Both the position numbers and the translations under genes were made by a program. From the NCBI RefSeq assembly GCF_017592545.1, contig NZ_JAGFOA010000001.1, positions 719,587-783,586 on the forward strand: DNA of 64,000 nucleotides. Direction: 5' to 3'. This document shows positions 49,867 through 58,210 of the stretch, piece by piece. This DNA is from Microbacterium stercoris (GTDB lineage: Bacteria > Actinomycetota > Actinomycetes > Actinomycetales > Microbacteriaceae). The number at the start of each line of letters is the position of its first letter. The first letter of the stretch is position 1. Under the pieces are notes generated by a model. That model did no database searches, was not told the origin of the DNA, and worked only from the letters and a program-made list of their open reading frames with translations.

Positions 49867-49933
49867 GTTGACTAGTCCTCCGCGGCATTACTAGTCCCGC
49901 CTGGACTAGTAGAGCCGCGCGGGACTAGTCAAC
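49867..49933. repeat. 67-bp palindromic element with ACTAGT boxes, copy 1
   Basis: Two 31-base arms with a CGCCT centre: the left arm begins GTTGACTAGTCCTCCGCGG and the right arm ends CGGGACTAGTCAAC. ACTAGT appears four times, unusual in such GC-rich DNA. A second copy lies at 56973-57039. The right arm supplies the stop codon of the leftward gene at 49925 (CTA read on the minus strand). Confidence 0.85.
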
Positions 49934-50464
49934 GTCCGTACGGCGGTGACCACGCGCGGCCTCAACCGGCAGCTCGGCCACCAGCCGCAGGCGGAACAGC
50001 CGCACCGTGCGCCCCGAGTCGCGCTCGTAGCCGCGGTAGCCGGGCCACTGCCGCTCGATCCGGGCCCAGGCGGCCTCGCGCGCGGACGGATCCGTGTCGA
50101 TCCGCTCGGCCACCACCGAGTAGCGCCGTCCCCGCACGAGGATCTCCGCGTGCGGCTCGGCGAGCAGGTTATACGTCCACCCGGGGTGTGCGGCGCGGGC
50201 GAAGCTGGTGCCCGCCACGATCGCGGATCCGGATCCATCCGGCGTGTACATCAGCTCGCTCGCGCGCGGGGCGCCGGATCGCGCGCCGCGCGTGTACAGC
50301 GTCAGCGACGGCACGAGCAGGCCCGACAGCAGCACACGGCCGCCGGTCAGGCGCCGCATCCCCGCTTCGGCCACCGGCATGAACCGCGGTCCGAATCGGC
50401 GGAAGGCGCGCGTGCGACTGAGCGGGGCGAGCACGGCGCGCACGGCCTGCCGGATGGGAGACAT
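49925..50464 (-). CDS. deazaflavin (F420)-dependent nitroreductase family protein
   Basis: A 179-residue split-beta-barrel protein of the Ddn family, which uses F420H2 to reduce quinones or nitro compounds. Typical features are LTLYTRGARSGAPRASELMY (normally TTTGRKSGxxR), GTSFARAAHPGWTYNLLAEP and the C-terminal RLFRLRLVAEL. The ATG at 50464 has AGGATCGGAG upstream. It fits the presence of fbiC, fbiD and fgd in the window. Its last codons and stop lie inside the palindromic element at 49867-49933, so the C-terminal tail may have been altered by that element. Confidence 0.8.
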   Translation of the reverse strand: MSPIRQAVRAVLAPLSRTRAFRRFGPRFMPVAEAGMRRLTGGRVLLSGLLVPSLTLYTRGARSGAPRASELMYTPDGSGSAIVAGTSFARAAHPGWTYNLLAEPHAEILVRGRRYSVVAERIDTDPSAREAAWARIERQWPGYRGYERDSGRTVRLFRLRLVAELPVEAARGHRRTDVD

Positions 50465-50517
50465 GCTCCGATCCTGGCCATCCGCCGCGGGCATTTCCAC
50501 CCCCGGATCGGGCGGCG

Positions 50518-51240
50518 TCACATGGCGTTCCACAGCGCGCGGTAGTACGGCACACGATCCGGATCCGGATCCACGCCGTACGCCTCGTAGAACGTCGGCT
50601 CCCAGCCGGGGCCGTAGTTCCACTCGAGGCTCATGGTCGCCACGGCGATGTCGGCCCAGCGGTCAGCGACGCCCAGCGACCCGAAGTCGACGTGCGCGGC
50701 CCAGCGCCCCTCGTCCGAGACGAGCGTGTTGGGCGCGCACGCGTCGCCGTGGCACACGACCAGGCGGTCGACGGGAGGCGGATCCCGCAGCTCGGCAGGC
50801 AGGACGATGCCCCGTTCGCGCGCACGCAGGATGCGGGTCGGCACCGACCAGTCGAAGGGGCACTCCTCGACGGGCAGCGCCTCGTGCAGCGCCCGCAGAC
50901 CGGATCCGATCGCCCGGACGGCGGTCTCGGGCTCGGCGATCCATCGCCGGGACACGGCCGACTCGGCCTCGAGCGCCGTGGTGACGAGCCACTCCTCGTC
51001 GTCGGTCTCGCCGTGGTCGCGCACCTCGGGCACCGGCGTCCAGCGCGCGGCCCAGGCGAGGCGCTTCGCCTCGTCGGCCATCGACGCCTCCTTGTGCCGC
51101 GGCCCCCACTTGATGAAGAACGCCCCGGCCCGGAACGTCAGGCCGCCCAGCTCGTTGCGCCACACCGGCACCACCTCGGCGTGCCCCGCGATCGCGCGCA
51201 CTCGCTCCGGAACCACGACGTCATCGGCGGGGATGGTCAT
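50518..51240 (-). CDS. aminoglycoside 3'-phosphotransferase-like kinase
   Basis: A small-molecule kinase of 240 residues with the APH fold: GLTFRAGAFFIKWGP holds the ATP-binding Lys, VVCHGDACAPNTLV the catalytic Asp loop, and AAHVDFGSLGVADRWADIAV the metal-binding Asp segment. Environmental actinobacteria often carry such genes without a resistance phenotype; resistance is not shown. The start ATG at 51240 is preceded six bases upstream by CAGACT, a weak -10-like box. The tandem palindromic array begins 26 bases upstream of the start. Confidence 0.8.
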   Translation of the reverse strand: MTIPADDVVVPERVRAIAGHAEVVPVWRNELGGLTFRAGAFFIKWGPRHKEASMADEAKRLAWAARWTPVPEVRDHGETDDEEWLVTTALEAESAVSRRWIAEPETAVRAIGSGLRALHEALPVEECPFDWSVPTRILRARERGIVLPAELRDPPPVDRLVVCHGDACAPNTLVSDEGRWAAHVDFGSLGVADRWADIAVATMSLEWNYGPGWEPTFYEAYGVDPDPDRVPYYRALWNAM

Positions 51241-51266
51241 GCCGCCAGTCTGCCGGAGGTCGCGCC

Positions 51267-51962
51267 GATGGCACGCGTCTCGACTCGAGGGTGCGTGGGT
51301 CATCCCCGTTCGTTCGTCGAGCGAGCGGAGCGAGTCGAGGCGCCCGAGCCTCCTGGCGCCGTGCAGATGGCACGCGTCTCGACTCGCTCGTTCCTCGCTC
51401 GCTCGACGAGCGGGTGGGTCGAGCGATGGGTGGGTGGGTCATCCCCGTTCGTTCGTCGAGCGAGCGGAGCGAGTCGAGACGCCCGAGCCTCTCGGCGTCG
51501 CGCTGATGACACGCGTCTCGACTCGCTCGTTCCTCGCTCGCTCGACGAGCGGGTGGGTCGAGCGGGCGGGTGGGTCATCCTCGCTCGTTCGTCGAGCGAG
51601 CGGGGCGAGTCGAGGCGCCCGAGCCTCCTGGCGTCGCGGTGATGGCACGCGTCTCGACTCGCTCGTTCCTCGCTCGCTCGACGAGCGGGTGCGTGGGGGG
51701 GCCATCCCCGCTCGTTCGTCGAGCGAGCGGAGCGAGTCGAGGCGCCCAAGCCTCCTGGCGTCGCGCTGATGGCACGCGTCTCGACTCGCTCGTTCCTCGC
51801 TCGCTCGACGAGCGGGGGGTCGAGCGGGTGGGTGGGTCAGCCTCGCTCGTTCGTCGAGCGAGCGGAGCGAGTCGAGGCGCCCAAGCCTCTCGGCGTCGCG
51901 CTGATGGCACGCGTCTCGACTCGCTCGTTCCTCGCTCGCTCGACGAGCGGGTGGGTCGAGCG
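51267..51962. repeat. tandem array of paired palindromic elements (about five 135-bp units)
   Basis: Units begin with GATGGCACGCGTCTCGACTC (or a close variant) at 51366, 51505, 51641, 51768 and 51903, a period of 127-139 bases, with a partial unit at 51267. Each unit holds the palindromic element twice in opposite orientations: GTCTCGACTCGCTCG... and later CGTCGAGCGAGCGGAGCGAG. Spacers with GGGTGGGT and CGCCCGAGCCTCCTGGCG differ slightly between units. The array fills the space between the oxidoreductase stop codon and the kinase gene. The order of paired inverted elements resembles a bacterial interspersed mosaic element. Confidence 0.9.
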
Positions 51963-51972
51963 GGCGGGGGGG

Positions 51973-52998
51973 TCAGCGGGCGAGGGCTGCGAGGTCGTCC
52001 GGGGTCGCGCCCTCGGGAGCGTTGATGCAGACCGTCGTGGCGAGCCCGGCGTAGCGGGAGCGCAGCGCCGTGCGCACCTCGGCGGGCGTGCCCCACACCG
52101 CGAAGGCGTCGAGCATCTCGTCGGTGACGAGGGCGGACATCTCGCGCCACTCTCCGCGCTTCGACGCCGCGTGCATCGCATCCGCTGCCGCCTCCCAGCC
52201 GTGCAGCTCCATCACGCCGCGGTACGACGGGGTAGAGCCGTAGAAGGCGATCTGCTGGCGCACGGCCTTCTCCTGCGCGGCGCGCGCGGACGGATCCGAT
52301 CCGACGATCACGAAGGGAAGCGCGACCAGCTCGATCGGGGTCTCGAGCGAGCCGCGCGCGCGGCCGGCGGCCAGCGCGGGCACGGACACCTCGGCGAGGT
52401 ATTCGCGGGTGGTGAAGGCGTGCGCGACGAATCCGTCGGCGGCCTCGCCGGCGAGCCGGGTCATCGCCGCGCCGACGCCGGCGAGCCAGATCGGCGGATT
52501 GCCGTGGGGGTTGGGGCCGGGGCTGAACATCGGCGTCATCAGCGTGTGGGAGTAGTGCTCGCCTCGGAAGTCGAGTTTCTCTCCCGTCTCCCACGAGTGC
52601 CAGATCGCGCGCACGGCGCCGATGAACTCGCGCATGCGCGGCGCCGGCGCCGACCAGGGCATCGAGAAGCGGCGTTCGATGTGCGCCTGCACCTGCGATC
52701 CGAGCCCGAGCGCGAAGCGGCCGTCCGATGCGAGCTGCAGGTCGTTCGCCGCGACCGCGACCGTCATCGGGTTGCGGGCGAACGCCACGGCGATCGAGGT
52801 GGCGATCCGGATCGGGTGCCCTGCCCGCTGCGCCTCGCGCGCGGCGAGCGCGCAGGCCACGAACGGATCGTGCTGCAGCTCGGTCAGCTGCAGGCCGCCG
52901 AACCCGGCCTCCGCGGCGAAGCGCGCCGCCCGCTCCGCGCCCGCCGGGCTGGCGTCGCGCGATCCGATCTCGATGTGGAACTGCGTCGTCTCACTCAC
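51973..52998 (-). CDS. LLM-class (luciferase-like) F420-dependent oxidoreductase
   Basis: A 341-residue TIM-barrel flavin/F420 oxidoreductase. It has FAAEAGFGGLQLTELQHDPFV, RIATSIAVAFARNPMTVA, LGLGSQVQAHIERRF and IWLAGVGAAMTRLAGEAADGF, typical of the actinobacterial LLM group that uses F420. The substrate is unknown. The GTG at 52998 has CACAAT exactly six bases upstream and no ribosome site, so it too may be leaderless. Its stop codon touches the tandem palindrome array. Confidence 0.85.
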   Translation of the reverse strand: MSETTQFHIEIGSRDASPAGAERAARFAAEAGFGGLQLTELQHDPFVACALAAREAQRAGHPIRIATSIAVAFARNPMTVAVAANDLQLASDGRFALGLGSQVQAHIERRFSMPWSAPAPRMREFIGAVRAIWHSWETGEKLDFRGEHYSHTLMTPMFSPGPNPHGNPPIWLAGVGAAMTRLAGEAADGFVAHAFTTREYLAEVSVPALAAGRARGSLETPIELVALPFVIVGSDPSARAAQEKAVRQQIAFYGSTPSYRGVMELHGWEAAADAMHAASKRGEWREMSALVTDEMLDAFAVWGTPAEVRTALRSRYAGLATTVCINAPEGATPDDLAALAR

Positions 52999-53135
52999 TC
53001 GGCCATTGTGCGGGCCGGATCCGAGTGAGCCGCGGATTCTGTCGGGTGGCTACAGGCGGTGGCACGCCCGGGGGCGTCTCGACTCCTCGCCGGCGCGCGT
53101 CGCTCGGCGGGATCCGCACTCGCTCGCCACCCAAA

Positions 53136-53149
53136 GATCCTATAGGATC
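53136..53149. promoter_or_regulatory. GntR-type operator, copy 1 (GATCCTATAGGATC)
   Basis: A perfect 14-bp palindrome 27 bases upstream of the kinase ATG at 53177. The identical 14 bases occur at 57197-57210 before the next operon. The central TATA lies where a -10 box would be, so binding should block transcription. The FCD-type GntR gene at 56193 lies between the two sites and is the best candidate to bind them. Confidence 0.75.
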
Positions 53150-53176
53150 CAGGTAACGACCTCCGAGGAGACCGCA

Positions 53177-54910
53177 ATGACGCGACTGTTCAACGACCCG
53201 GCCGACTTCGCCGACGAGATGACCGAGGGCTTCGCCGACGCGGCGGCCCGCTGGGTGCAGCGTGTGCCCGGCGGTGTCGTGCGCGCGACGGCGGCGGATG
53301 AGCCGAAGGTCGCCGTGGTCGTCGGCGGCGGCAGCGGCCACTACCCGGCATTCGGCGGACTCGTCGGCCCGGGCCTCGCGCACGGTGCCGTGATGGGCAA
53401 CCTGTTCGCCTCGCCCTCGGCGCACCAGGCGCACTCGGTCGCGAAGGTCGCCGACCAGGGGCGCGGCGTGCTCTTCAGCTTCGGCAACTACGCCGGCGAC
53501 GTGCTGCACTTCGGCCAGGCACAGGAGCGTCTGCGCGCCGAGGGGCACGACGTGCGCACGGTGCTCGTCACCGACGACATCTGGAGCGCCCCGGCCGATC
53601 AGCAGGAGAAGCGCCGCGGCATCGCGGGCGACCTCGTGGTGTTCAAGATCGCGGGCGCCGCGGCCGAGCAGGGACTCGACCTCGACGACGTCGAGCGTCT
53701 CGCCCGCCATGCGAACGCGCGCACGCGCTCGTTCGGCGTCGCGTTCGGGGGCTGCACGCTGCCGGGCGCGGACGCTCCGCTGTTCACCGTGCCCGAGGGG
53801 CGGATGGCCGTGGGGCTGGGCATCCACGGCGAGCCGGGCATCGATGAGGTCGACATCCCCACCGCCGCCGGCCTCGCGGAGATGTTCGTGTCGAAGCTGC
53901 TCGAGGAGCTCCCCGAGGGCGTGAGCGTGTCCGGATCGCGCGTGGTGCCGATCCTGAACGGCCTCGGCAGCGTGAAGAGCGAGGAGCTCTTCGTCGTCTA
54001 CCGCACCGTGCATCGCCTCCTCGGCGAGGCCGGCGTGACCGTGGTGGAGCCCGAGGTGGGCGAGCTGTGCACAAGCTTCGACATGGCCGGCTGCTCGCTC
54101 ACGCTGCTGTGGCTCGACGACGAGCTCGAGCCCCTGTGGGGCGCGCCGGCCGACAGCCCCGGATACAAGAAGGGCGCGGTCGCCCCGCAGCGCCGCGTCG
54201 AGGTGCAGGTCGACGAGGCCGCCGACGTGCTGCCGATCGGACCGGCTTCCGCGCCGTCTCAGGCCCTCGGCACCGCGATCGCGGGCGCACTCGCCGACGT
54301 GGCGGAGGCGCTCGACGAGGCGGCCGACGAGCTGGGCCGGATGGACAGCATCGCCGGCGACGGAGATCACGGCATCGGCATGCAGCGCGGATCGCACGCC
54401 GCCCGCGACGCGGGTCGCCTCGCGTCCGAGGGAGGGGCGGGCGCCGAGACCGTGCTCGTGCATGCCGCGGAGGCGTGGAGCGACCGGGCCGGCGGCACCT
54501 CCGGCGCGATCTGGGCCGAGATCCTCACGACCGTCGGCGCGGCTCTCGGCGACGACTCCACGCCTGACGCGGGCGTCGTCGCCCGCGCGGTGCGCGAGGC
54601 CAGCGACGCCGTGCAGGCCTTCGGCAAGGCGAAGGTCGGCGACAAGACCATGGTCGACGCGCTTGTGCCCTTCGCCGAGACGCTCGCCGCGGAGGTCGAC
54701 GGCGGCGCTCCGCTCGCCACCGCCTGGCAGCGCGCGACCGACGCCGCCGAGGCGGCCGCTCAGGCCACCGCCGATCTCGTGGCCACCCTCGGCCGCGCCC
54801 GCTCGCACGGCGACAAGTCGCTCGGCACGCCCGATCCGGGTGCCGTCTCGTTCGCACTCGTCTGCCGCACCGTCCACCGCGCCCTCGCCGGCGCGACCGC
54901 CACGAAGTAA
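53177..54910 (+). CDS. dihydroxyacetone-kinase-family enzyme (DhaK-DhaL fusion), probable erythrulose kinase
   Basis: An ATP-dependent ketose kinase of 577 residues. The DhaK half has VVVGGGSGHYPAFGGLVG and the covalent substrate-binding His in GIHGEPGIDEV; the DhaL half has MDSIAGDGDHGIGMQRG with the Mg-binding Asp residues, WSDRAGGTSGAIW and VGDKTMVDAL. Fused enzymes of this type phosphorylate dihydroxyacetone, or D- or L-erythrulose in tetritol pathways. The RpiB and TIM homologues next to it are the same partners as in the Mycobacterium smegmatis erythrulose pathway, so erythrulose is the more likely substrate. GAGGAG precedes the ATG. Confidence 0.88.
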   Translation: MTRLFNDPADFADEMTEGFADAAARWVQRVPGGVVRATAADEPKVAVVVGGGSGHYPAFGGLVGPGLAHGAVMGNLFASPSAHQAHSVAKVADQGRGVLFSFGNYAGDVLHFGQAQERLRAEGHDVRTVLVTDDIWSAPADQQEKRRGIAGDLVVFKIAGAAAEQGLDLDDVERLARHANARTRSFGVAFGGCTLPGADAPLFTVPEGRMAVGLGIHGEPGIDEVDIPTAAGLAEMFVSKLLEELPEGVSVSGSRVVPILNGLGSVKSEELFVVYRTVHRLLGEAGVTVVEPEVGELCTSFDMAGCSLTLLWLDDELEPLWGAPADSPGYKKGAVAPQRRVEVQVDEAADVLPIGPASAPSQALGTAIAGALADVAEALDEAADELGRMDSIAGDGDHGIGMQRGSHAARDAGRLASEGGAGAETVLVHAAEAWSDRAGGTSGAIWAEILTTVGAALGDDSTPDAGVVARAVREASDAVQAFGKAKVGDKTMVDALVPFAETLAAEVDGGAPLATAWQRATDAAEAAAQATADLVATLGRARSHGDKSLGTPDPGAVSFALVCRTVHRALAGATATK

Positions 54911-54919
54911 GGAACTGTC

Positions 54920-55375
54920 ATGTCACTTCGCCTCATCGTCGGATCCGACGACGCCGGCTACCAGTACAAGGAGGCCATCAAGGCCGACCTGCTCGCGCAC
55001 GACCTCGTCGCCGAGGTGATCGATGTGGGAGTGGATGCCGACGGCCACACCTCCTACCCGAAGGTCGCGATCGAGGCCGCGGAGCGCGTGGCCCGCGGCG
55101 AGGCCGACCGGGCCATCCTGATCTGCGGCACCGGCCTCGGCGTCGCGATCGCCGCGAACAAGGTCAAGGGCGTGCGCGCGGTCACCGCACACGACTCGTA
55201 CTCGGTTGAGCGGTCGATCCTGTCGAACAACGCCCAGGTGCTCTGCATGGGTCAGCGCGTGGTGGGTCTTGAGCTCGCCCGCCGCCTCGCCAAGGAGTGG
55301 CTGACGTACACCTTCGACCCGACCAGCGCCTCGAACGACAAGGTCAACGACATCTGCGCGTACGAGGGCGTCTGA
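54920..55375 (+). CDS. RpiB/LacAB-family sugar-phosphate isomerase, probable erythrulose-4-phosphate isomerase
   Basis: A 151-residue aldose-ketose isomerase: [20 protein letters not shown] at the start, [13 protein letters not shown], the catalytic Cys in [16 protein letters not shown], and [22 protein letters not shown]. In the EryI/DerI group such enzymes turn erythrulose 4-phosphate into erythrose 4-phosphate, which enters the pentose phosphate pathway; ribose-5-phosphate isomerase is the alternative. It lies 9 bases after the kinase and 2 bases before the TIM homologue. Confidence 0.85.
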   Translation: MSLRLIVGSDDAGYQYKEAIKADLLAHDLVAEVIDVGVDADGHTSYPKVAIEAAERVARGEADRAILICGTGLGVAIAANKVKGVRAVTAHDSYSVERSILSNNAQVLCMGQRVVGLELARRLAKEWLTYTFDPTSASNDKVNDICAYEGV

Positions 55376-55377
55376 GC

Positions 55378-56196
55378 GTGAGCCCCTACGTCATCGGCGC
55401 GAGCCTGAAGGCCTACTTCGGGCGCGAGCGGACGATGGCGTGGTCGCGGGAGATCGTCGAGCTGGTGCGCACGCATCCCGCGGTGACCTCCGGCGCGGTC
55501 GAGCCGTTCGCGATCCCCGGCTTCCTCTCCCTCGGCGAGGTGGAGGCGCTGGCCGCGGGATCGCCGCTTCGGATCGGTGCGCAGGACGCGTTCTGGGACG
55601 ACGGGCCCTACACCGGCGAGGTCTCGCCGAGGCAGCTCGCCGAGTACGGCGTCAGCCTCGTCGAGGTCGGGCATGCCGAGCGCCGGCGCCTGTTCGGCGA
55701 GACCGACGAGACCGTCGCGCGCAAGGTGGATGCCGTGCTCGCGGCCGGACTCACGCCGCTCGTCTGCGTCGGCGAGCCCCTCGAAGGCGATGCTCACGCG
55801 GCCGCGGAGGAGGTGATCCGGCAGCTCGAGGCCTCGATCGGCCCCGCGCTCGGCGCCGGACGCGAGGGTCGTGTGCTCGTCGCGTACGAGCCCGTGTGGG
55901 CCATCGGGGCGGCGGAGCCCGCACCGGATGCCCACATCCGCACCGTCTGCTCGGCGCTGCGCGAGGCGCTGCCGCGACCTGGGCTGGCCTCCGACTCAGC
56001 GGTGCTCTACGGCGGCAGCGCCGGCCCTGGCCTGCTCACACGCATCGGCGACGCGGTCGACGGGCTGTTCCTCGGCCGCTTCGCCCATGATCCGGAAGCC
56101 TTCGGCCGTATCCTCGAGGAAGCAGGATCCACTGCCCGGGCGTGCGAGGATGCTGCCCGGGGAGCGCGTCAGCGCGGAGGAGAGGAAGCCCGATGA
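55378..56196 (+). CDS. triosephosphate-isomerase homologue, probable L-erythrulose-1-phosphate isomerase
   Basis: A 272-residue TIM-family enzyme. The catalytic Lys lies in GASLKAYFG in place of the glycolytic GNWKMN, the His segment is SLVEVGHAERRRLFGET, and the catalytic Glu is in VLVAYEPVWAIGAAEP. The altered N terminus and the neighbours match LerI/EryH enzymes that interconvert L-erythrulose 1-phosphate and D-erythrulose 4-phosphate. Ordinary triosephosphate isomerase would be expected beside gap and pgk. GTG start at 55378; overlaps gntR by ATGA. Confidence 0.83.
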   Translation: MSPYVIGASLKAYFGRERTMAWSREIVELVRTHPAVTSGAVEPFAIPGFLSLGEVEALAAGSPLRIGAQDAFWDDGPYTGEVSPRQLAEYGVSLVEVGHAERRRLFGETDETVARKVDAVLAAGLTPLVCVGEPLEGDAHAAAEEVIRQLEASIGPALGAGREGRVLVAYEPVWAIGAAEPAPDAHIRTVCSALREALPRPGLASDSAVLYGGSAGPGLLTRIGDAVDGLFLGRFAHDPEAFGRILEEAGSTARACEDAARGARQRGGEEAR

Positions 56197-56900
56197 GCCT
56201 GCCGTTGGGACGCGTGGTCGAGATCGAGCGGCGCGGTCTGCGCGATCGGGTGTACGACCTGATCCTCGAGATGCTGCTGCGCGGCGAGGTGGAGCCCGGT
56301 GCCCGGCTGTCGATCGACTCGATGGCCCGCATGCTGGATGTCTCGCCCACCCCCGTGCGCGAGGCGATGGTGCAGCTGGAGCGCACCGGCCTCGTCACCC
56401 GCGAGGCGCTGCGGGGCTACCGCGTCGCCCCGCCGCTCGGCCCCGACGAGCTCGAGCAGCTGTTCGATGCGCGTGTGGTGATCGAGTCCGCGGCCGCGGG
56501 CGGCGCCGTGAAGGGCGGATCCGACGCGGTGCGGTCGCTGCGCGAGGCGCACGCCGGGCACGTGGTCGCGGCCGACGAGGTGGTCGCCACCCACACCGAC
56601 GCGGGCGTGCCGCTGGAGGTCACCAAGGCCTACTTCGCGGCGGACGGCGAGTTCCACCGGCAGCTGTTCGTCGCGGCCGGCAACCACTACCTGCTCGAGA
56701 TGCACGACGGCCTCGGCGCCCTGACGCACCGCATGCGCCAGGCCCTGCTGACCGGCCCCGACGACGTGCGCGAGGCCGTGGCCGAGCACGAGGCGATCCT
56801 GCACGCGGTCGAAGCGGGCGACGCGGATGCCGCCGTCGCGCGCATGCGCGAGCACCTGGCGCAGGTGCGCCAGCGCTCCCTCCGCGACTCCACGCACTGA
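56193..56900 (+). CDS. GntR-family (FCD) transcriptional regulator of the C4/C5 sugar-acid regulon
   Basis: A 235-residue repressor with the winged helix RLSIDSMARMLDVSPTPVRE and an FCD domain (EFHRQLFVAAGNHYL and EHEAILHAVEAGD carry likely metal ligands). It is the fourth gene of the erythrulose operon and overlaps the TIM-like gene by ATGA. Two identical 14-bp palindromes flank its operon (53136 and 57197), so it probably represses both its own operon and the next one. The ligand may be a sugar acid or sugar phosphate. Confidence 0.88.
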   Translation: MSLPLGRVVEIERRGLRDRVYDLILEMLLRGEVEPGARLSIDSMARMLDVSPTPVREAMVQLERTGLVTREALRGYRVAPPLGPDELEQLFDARVVIESAAAGGAVKGGSDAVRSLREAHAGHVVAADEVVATHTDAGVPLEVTKAYFAADGEFHRQLFVAAGNHYLLEMHDGLGALTHRMRQALLTGPDDVREAVAEHEAILHAVEAGDADAAVARMREHLAQVRQRSLRDSTH

Positions 56901-56972
56901 CGCCTGCGCCCTCGCGCCCTGCGGGCCGACGTTCTGCGGGGATCCGGCACCCGGGTCATCCGGCGTCTCGGC

Positions 56973-57039
56973 GTTGACTAGTCCTCCGCGGCATTACTAG
57001 TCCCGCCTGGACTAGTAATGCCGCGCGGGACTAGTCGAC
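56973..57039. repeat. 67-bp palindromic element with ACTAGT boxes, copy 2
   Basis: Same length and layout as 49867-49933. The left arms and CGCCT centre are identical, while the right arm here reads GGACTAGTAATGCCGCGCGG, then GACTAGTCGAC. This copy pairs better (three mismatches in 31). It lies between the gntR stop codon and the promoter of the next operon, 7.1 kb from copy 1. Confidence 0.85.
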
Positions 57040-57196
57040 GACCCTGCAGGTGCCCACCGCGCCGCCATACGACAAGGTGGTCGTGGCCCCGCCACCAGCG
57101 CTCGGCCCCGCCCCGCCCCGCCACTCCGCCGCGCCACCCGGCCCCGCACGGCGTCCCGCTCAGCGGCACGATCGCCACTTGACGACCGCGGGCCAA

Positions 57197-57210
57197 GATC
57201 CTATAGGATC
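57197..57210. promoter_or_regulatory. GntR-type operator, copy 2 (GATCCTATAGGATC)
   Basis: Identical 14-bp palindrome to 53136-53149, preceded in both by AA, 43 bases before the isomerase ATG. The rest of the 57040-57253 gap holds no gene that I can support. Confidence 0.75.
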
Positions 57211-57253
57211 GAGGATGCGCCACCGAGGGCGCATGTGAATGCAACGGAGCACC

Positions 57254-58210
57254 ATGGCGACTGCTTACGAGTACACCCGCGAGGGATGGCCGATCGCGAC
57301 CTGCCTGCACGGCTTCAAGACCGTGCTGCCTGACGGCACGCCCCTGCATGACGCCCCCGCCGAGGTGTGGGACGACATGTTCGAGCAGATCGAGGAGGTG
57401 GGCTTCACCCTCGCCGAGCTGGCCGACAGCCACGTGCGTCCGGCCGACCTCACGCCGGCTCGCCGCGACGAGTTCCTCTCCATCGCGAAGGCGCACGGCG
57501 TGCGCATCCCGAGCGTGCACCTGCAGCGCCAGAGCGTGATCTGGCCCGGGCGCGAGGAGACGAACCTCGCCTACGCGCACCGCACCATCGACGCCGCGGC
57601 CGAGTGGGGCATGGACGTCTTCTCGACCGGTCTGCACCAGCCCTTCAACGAGGCCCAGCGCAAGGCGCTGTGGTTCTGGACGGCGCAGGGGCCGAAGGAT
57701 CCGGATGACCCGGAGGTCTGGAAGGCCGCCGTCACGCGCCTGCGCGAGCTGGGTCGGCACGCCGCCGATGTGGGCCTGCAGATGTCGCTCGAGATGTACG
57801 AGGACACCTATGTGGGCACCGCCGACAGCGCCGTGCGCCTGATCGAGGACATCGGCCTCGACAACGTCGGCATCAACCCCGACATCGCGAACCTCATCCG
57901 CCTGCACCGTCCGATCGAGGACTGGCGCGAGATGTTCGCCAAGACGCTGCCGTACACGAACTACTGGCACGTCAAGAACTACACGCGCGACGAGTCGGCT
58001 GACGCGTCCTGGGCCACCTCGGTGCCCACCAGCATGGAGCTCGGCCTCATCAACTACCGCCAGGTGGTGCGCGACGCGATCAACGAGGTCGGGTTCCGCG
58101 GCATCTTCCTCATGGAGCAGTACGGCGGCGACTCGCTCGGCGTGTGCGCCACCAACGCGCAGTACCTGCGCACCCTCATCCCCCGCAACATCAAGGAGCA
58201 GCAGTCGTGA
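57254..58210 (+). CDS. sugar-phosphate isomerase/epimerase-family TIM-barrel protein
   Basis: A 318-residue xylose-isomerase-like TIM barrel (AP-endonuclease-2 family). Metal ligands are suggested by RIPSVHLQRQS, LEMYEDTYVG, VGINPDIANLIRLH, YWHVKNY and FLMEQYGGDS. Members include 2-oxo-tetronate isomerase (OtnI), hydroxypyruvate isomerase, inosose dehydratase and several epimerases. With a DUF1537 kinase in the same cluster, a step on a C4-C6 sugar acid is likely. The ATG at 57254 (CGGAG upstream) is preferred over one 15 bases earlier. First gene after operator copy 2; overlaps the next gene by GTGA. Confidence 0.82.
   Translation: MATAYEYTREGWPIATCLHGFKTVLPDGTPLHDAPAEVWDDMFEQIEEVGFTLAELADSHVRPADLTPARRDEFLSIAKAHGVRIPSVHLQRQSVIWPGREETNLAYAHRTIDAAAEWGMDVFSTGLHQPFNEAQRKALWFWTAQGPKDPDDPEVWKAAVTRLRELGRHAADVGLQMSLEMYEDTYVGTADSAVRLIEDIGLDNVGINPDIANLIRLHRPIEDWREMFAKTLPYTNYWHVKNYTRDESADASWATSVPTSMELGLINYRQVVRDAINEVGFRGIFLMEQYGGDSLGVCATNAQYLRTLIPRNIKEQQS

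Noticed and set aside
51267..51962. CRISPR-like array
   Set aside because: The period is about 135 bases, the spacers are nearly identical, and each unit is itself a pair of inverted palindromes. No cas gene is nearby.
55378..56196. Glycolytic triosephosphate isomerase
   Set aside because: The N-terminal motif is GASLKAYF rather than GNWKMN, and the neighbours are an erythrulose-type kinase and RpiB, not gap and pgk.
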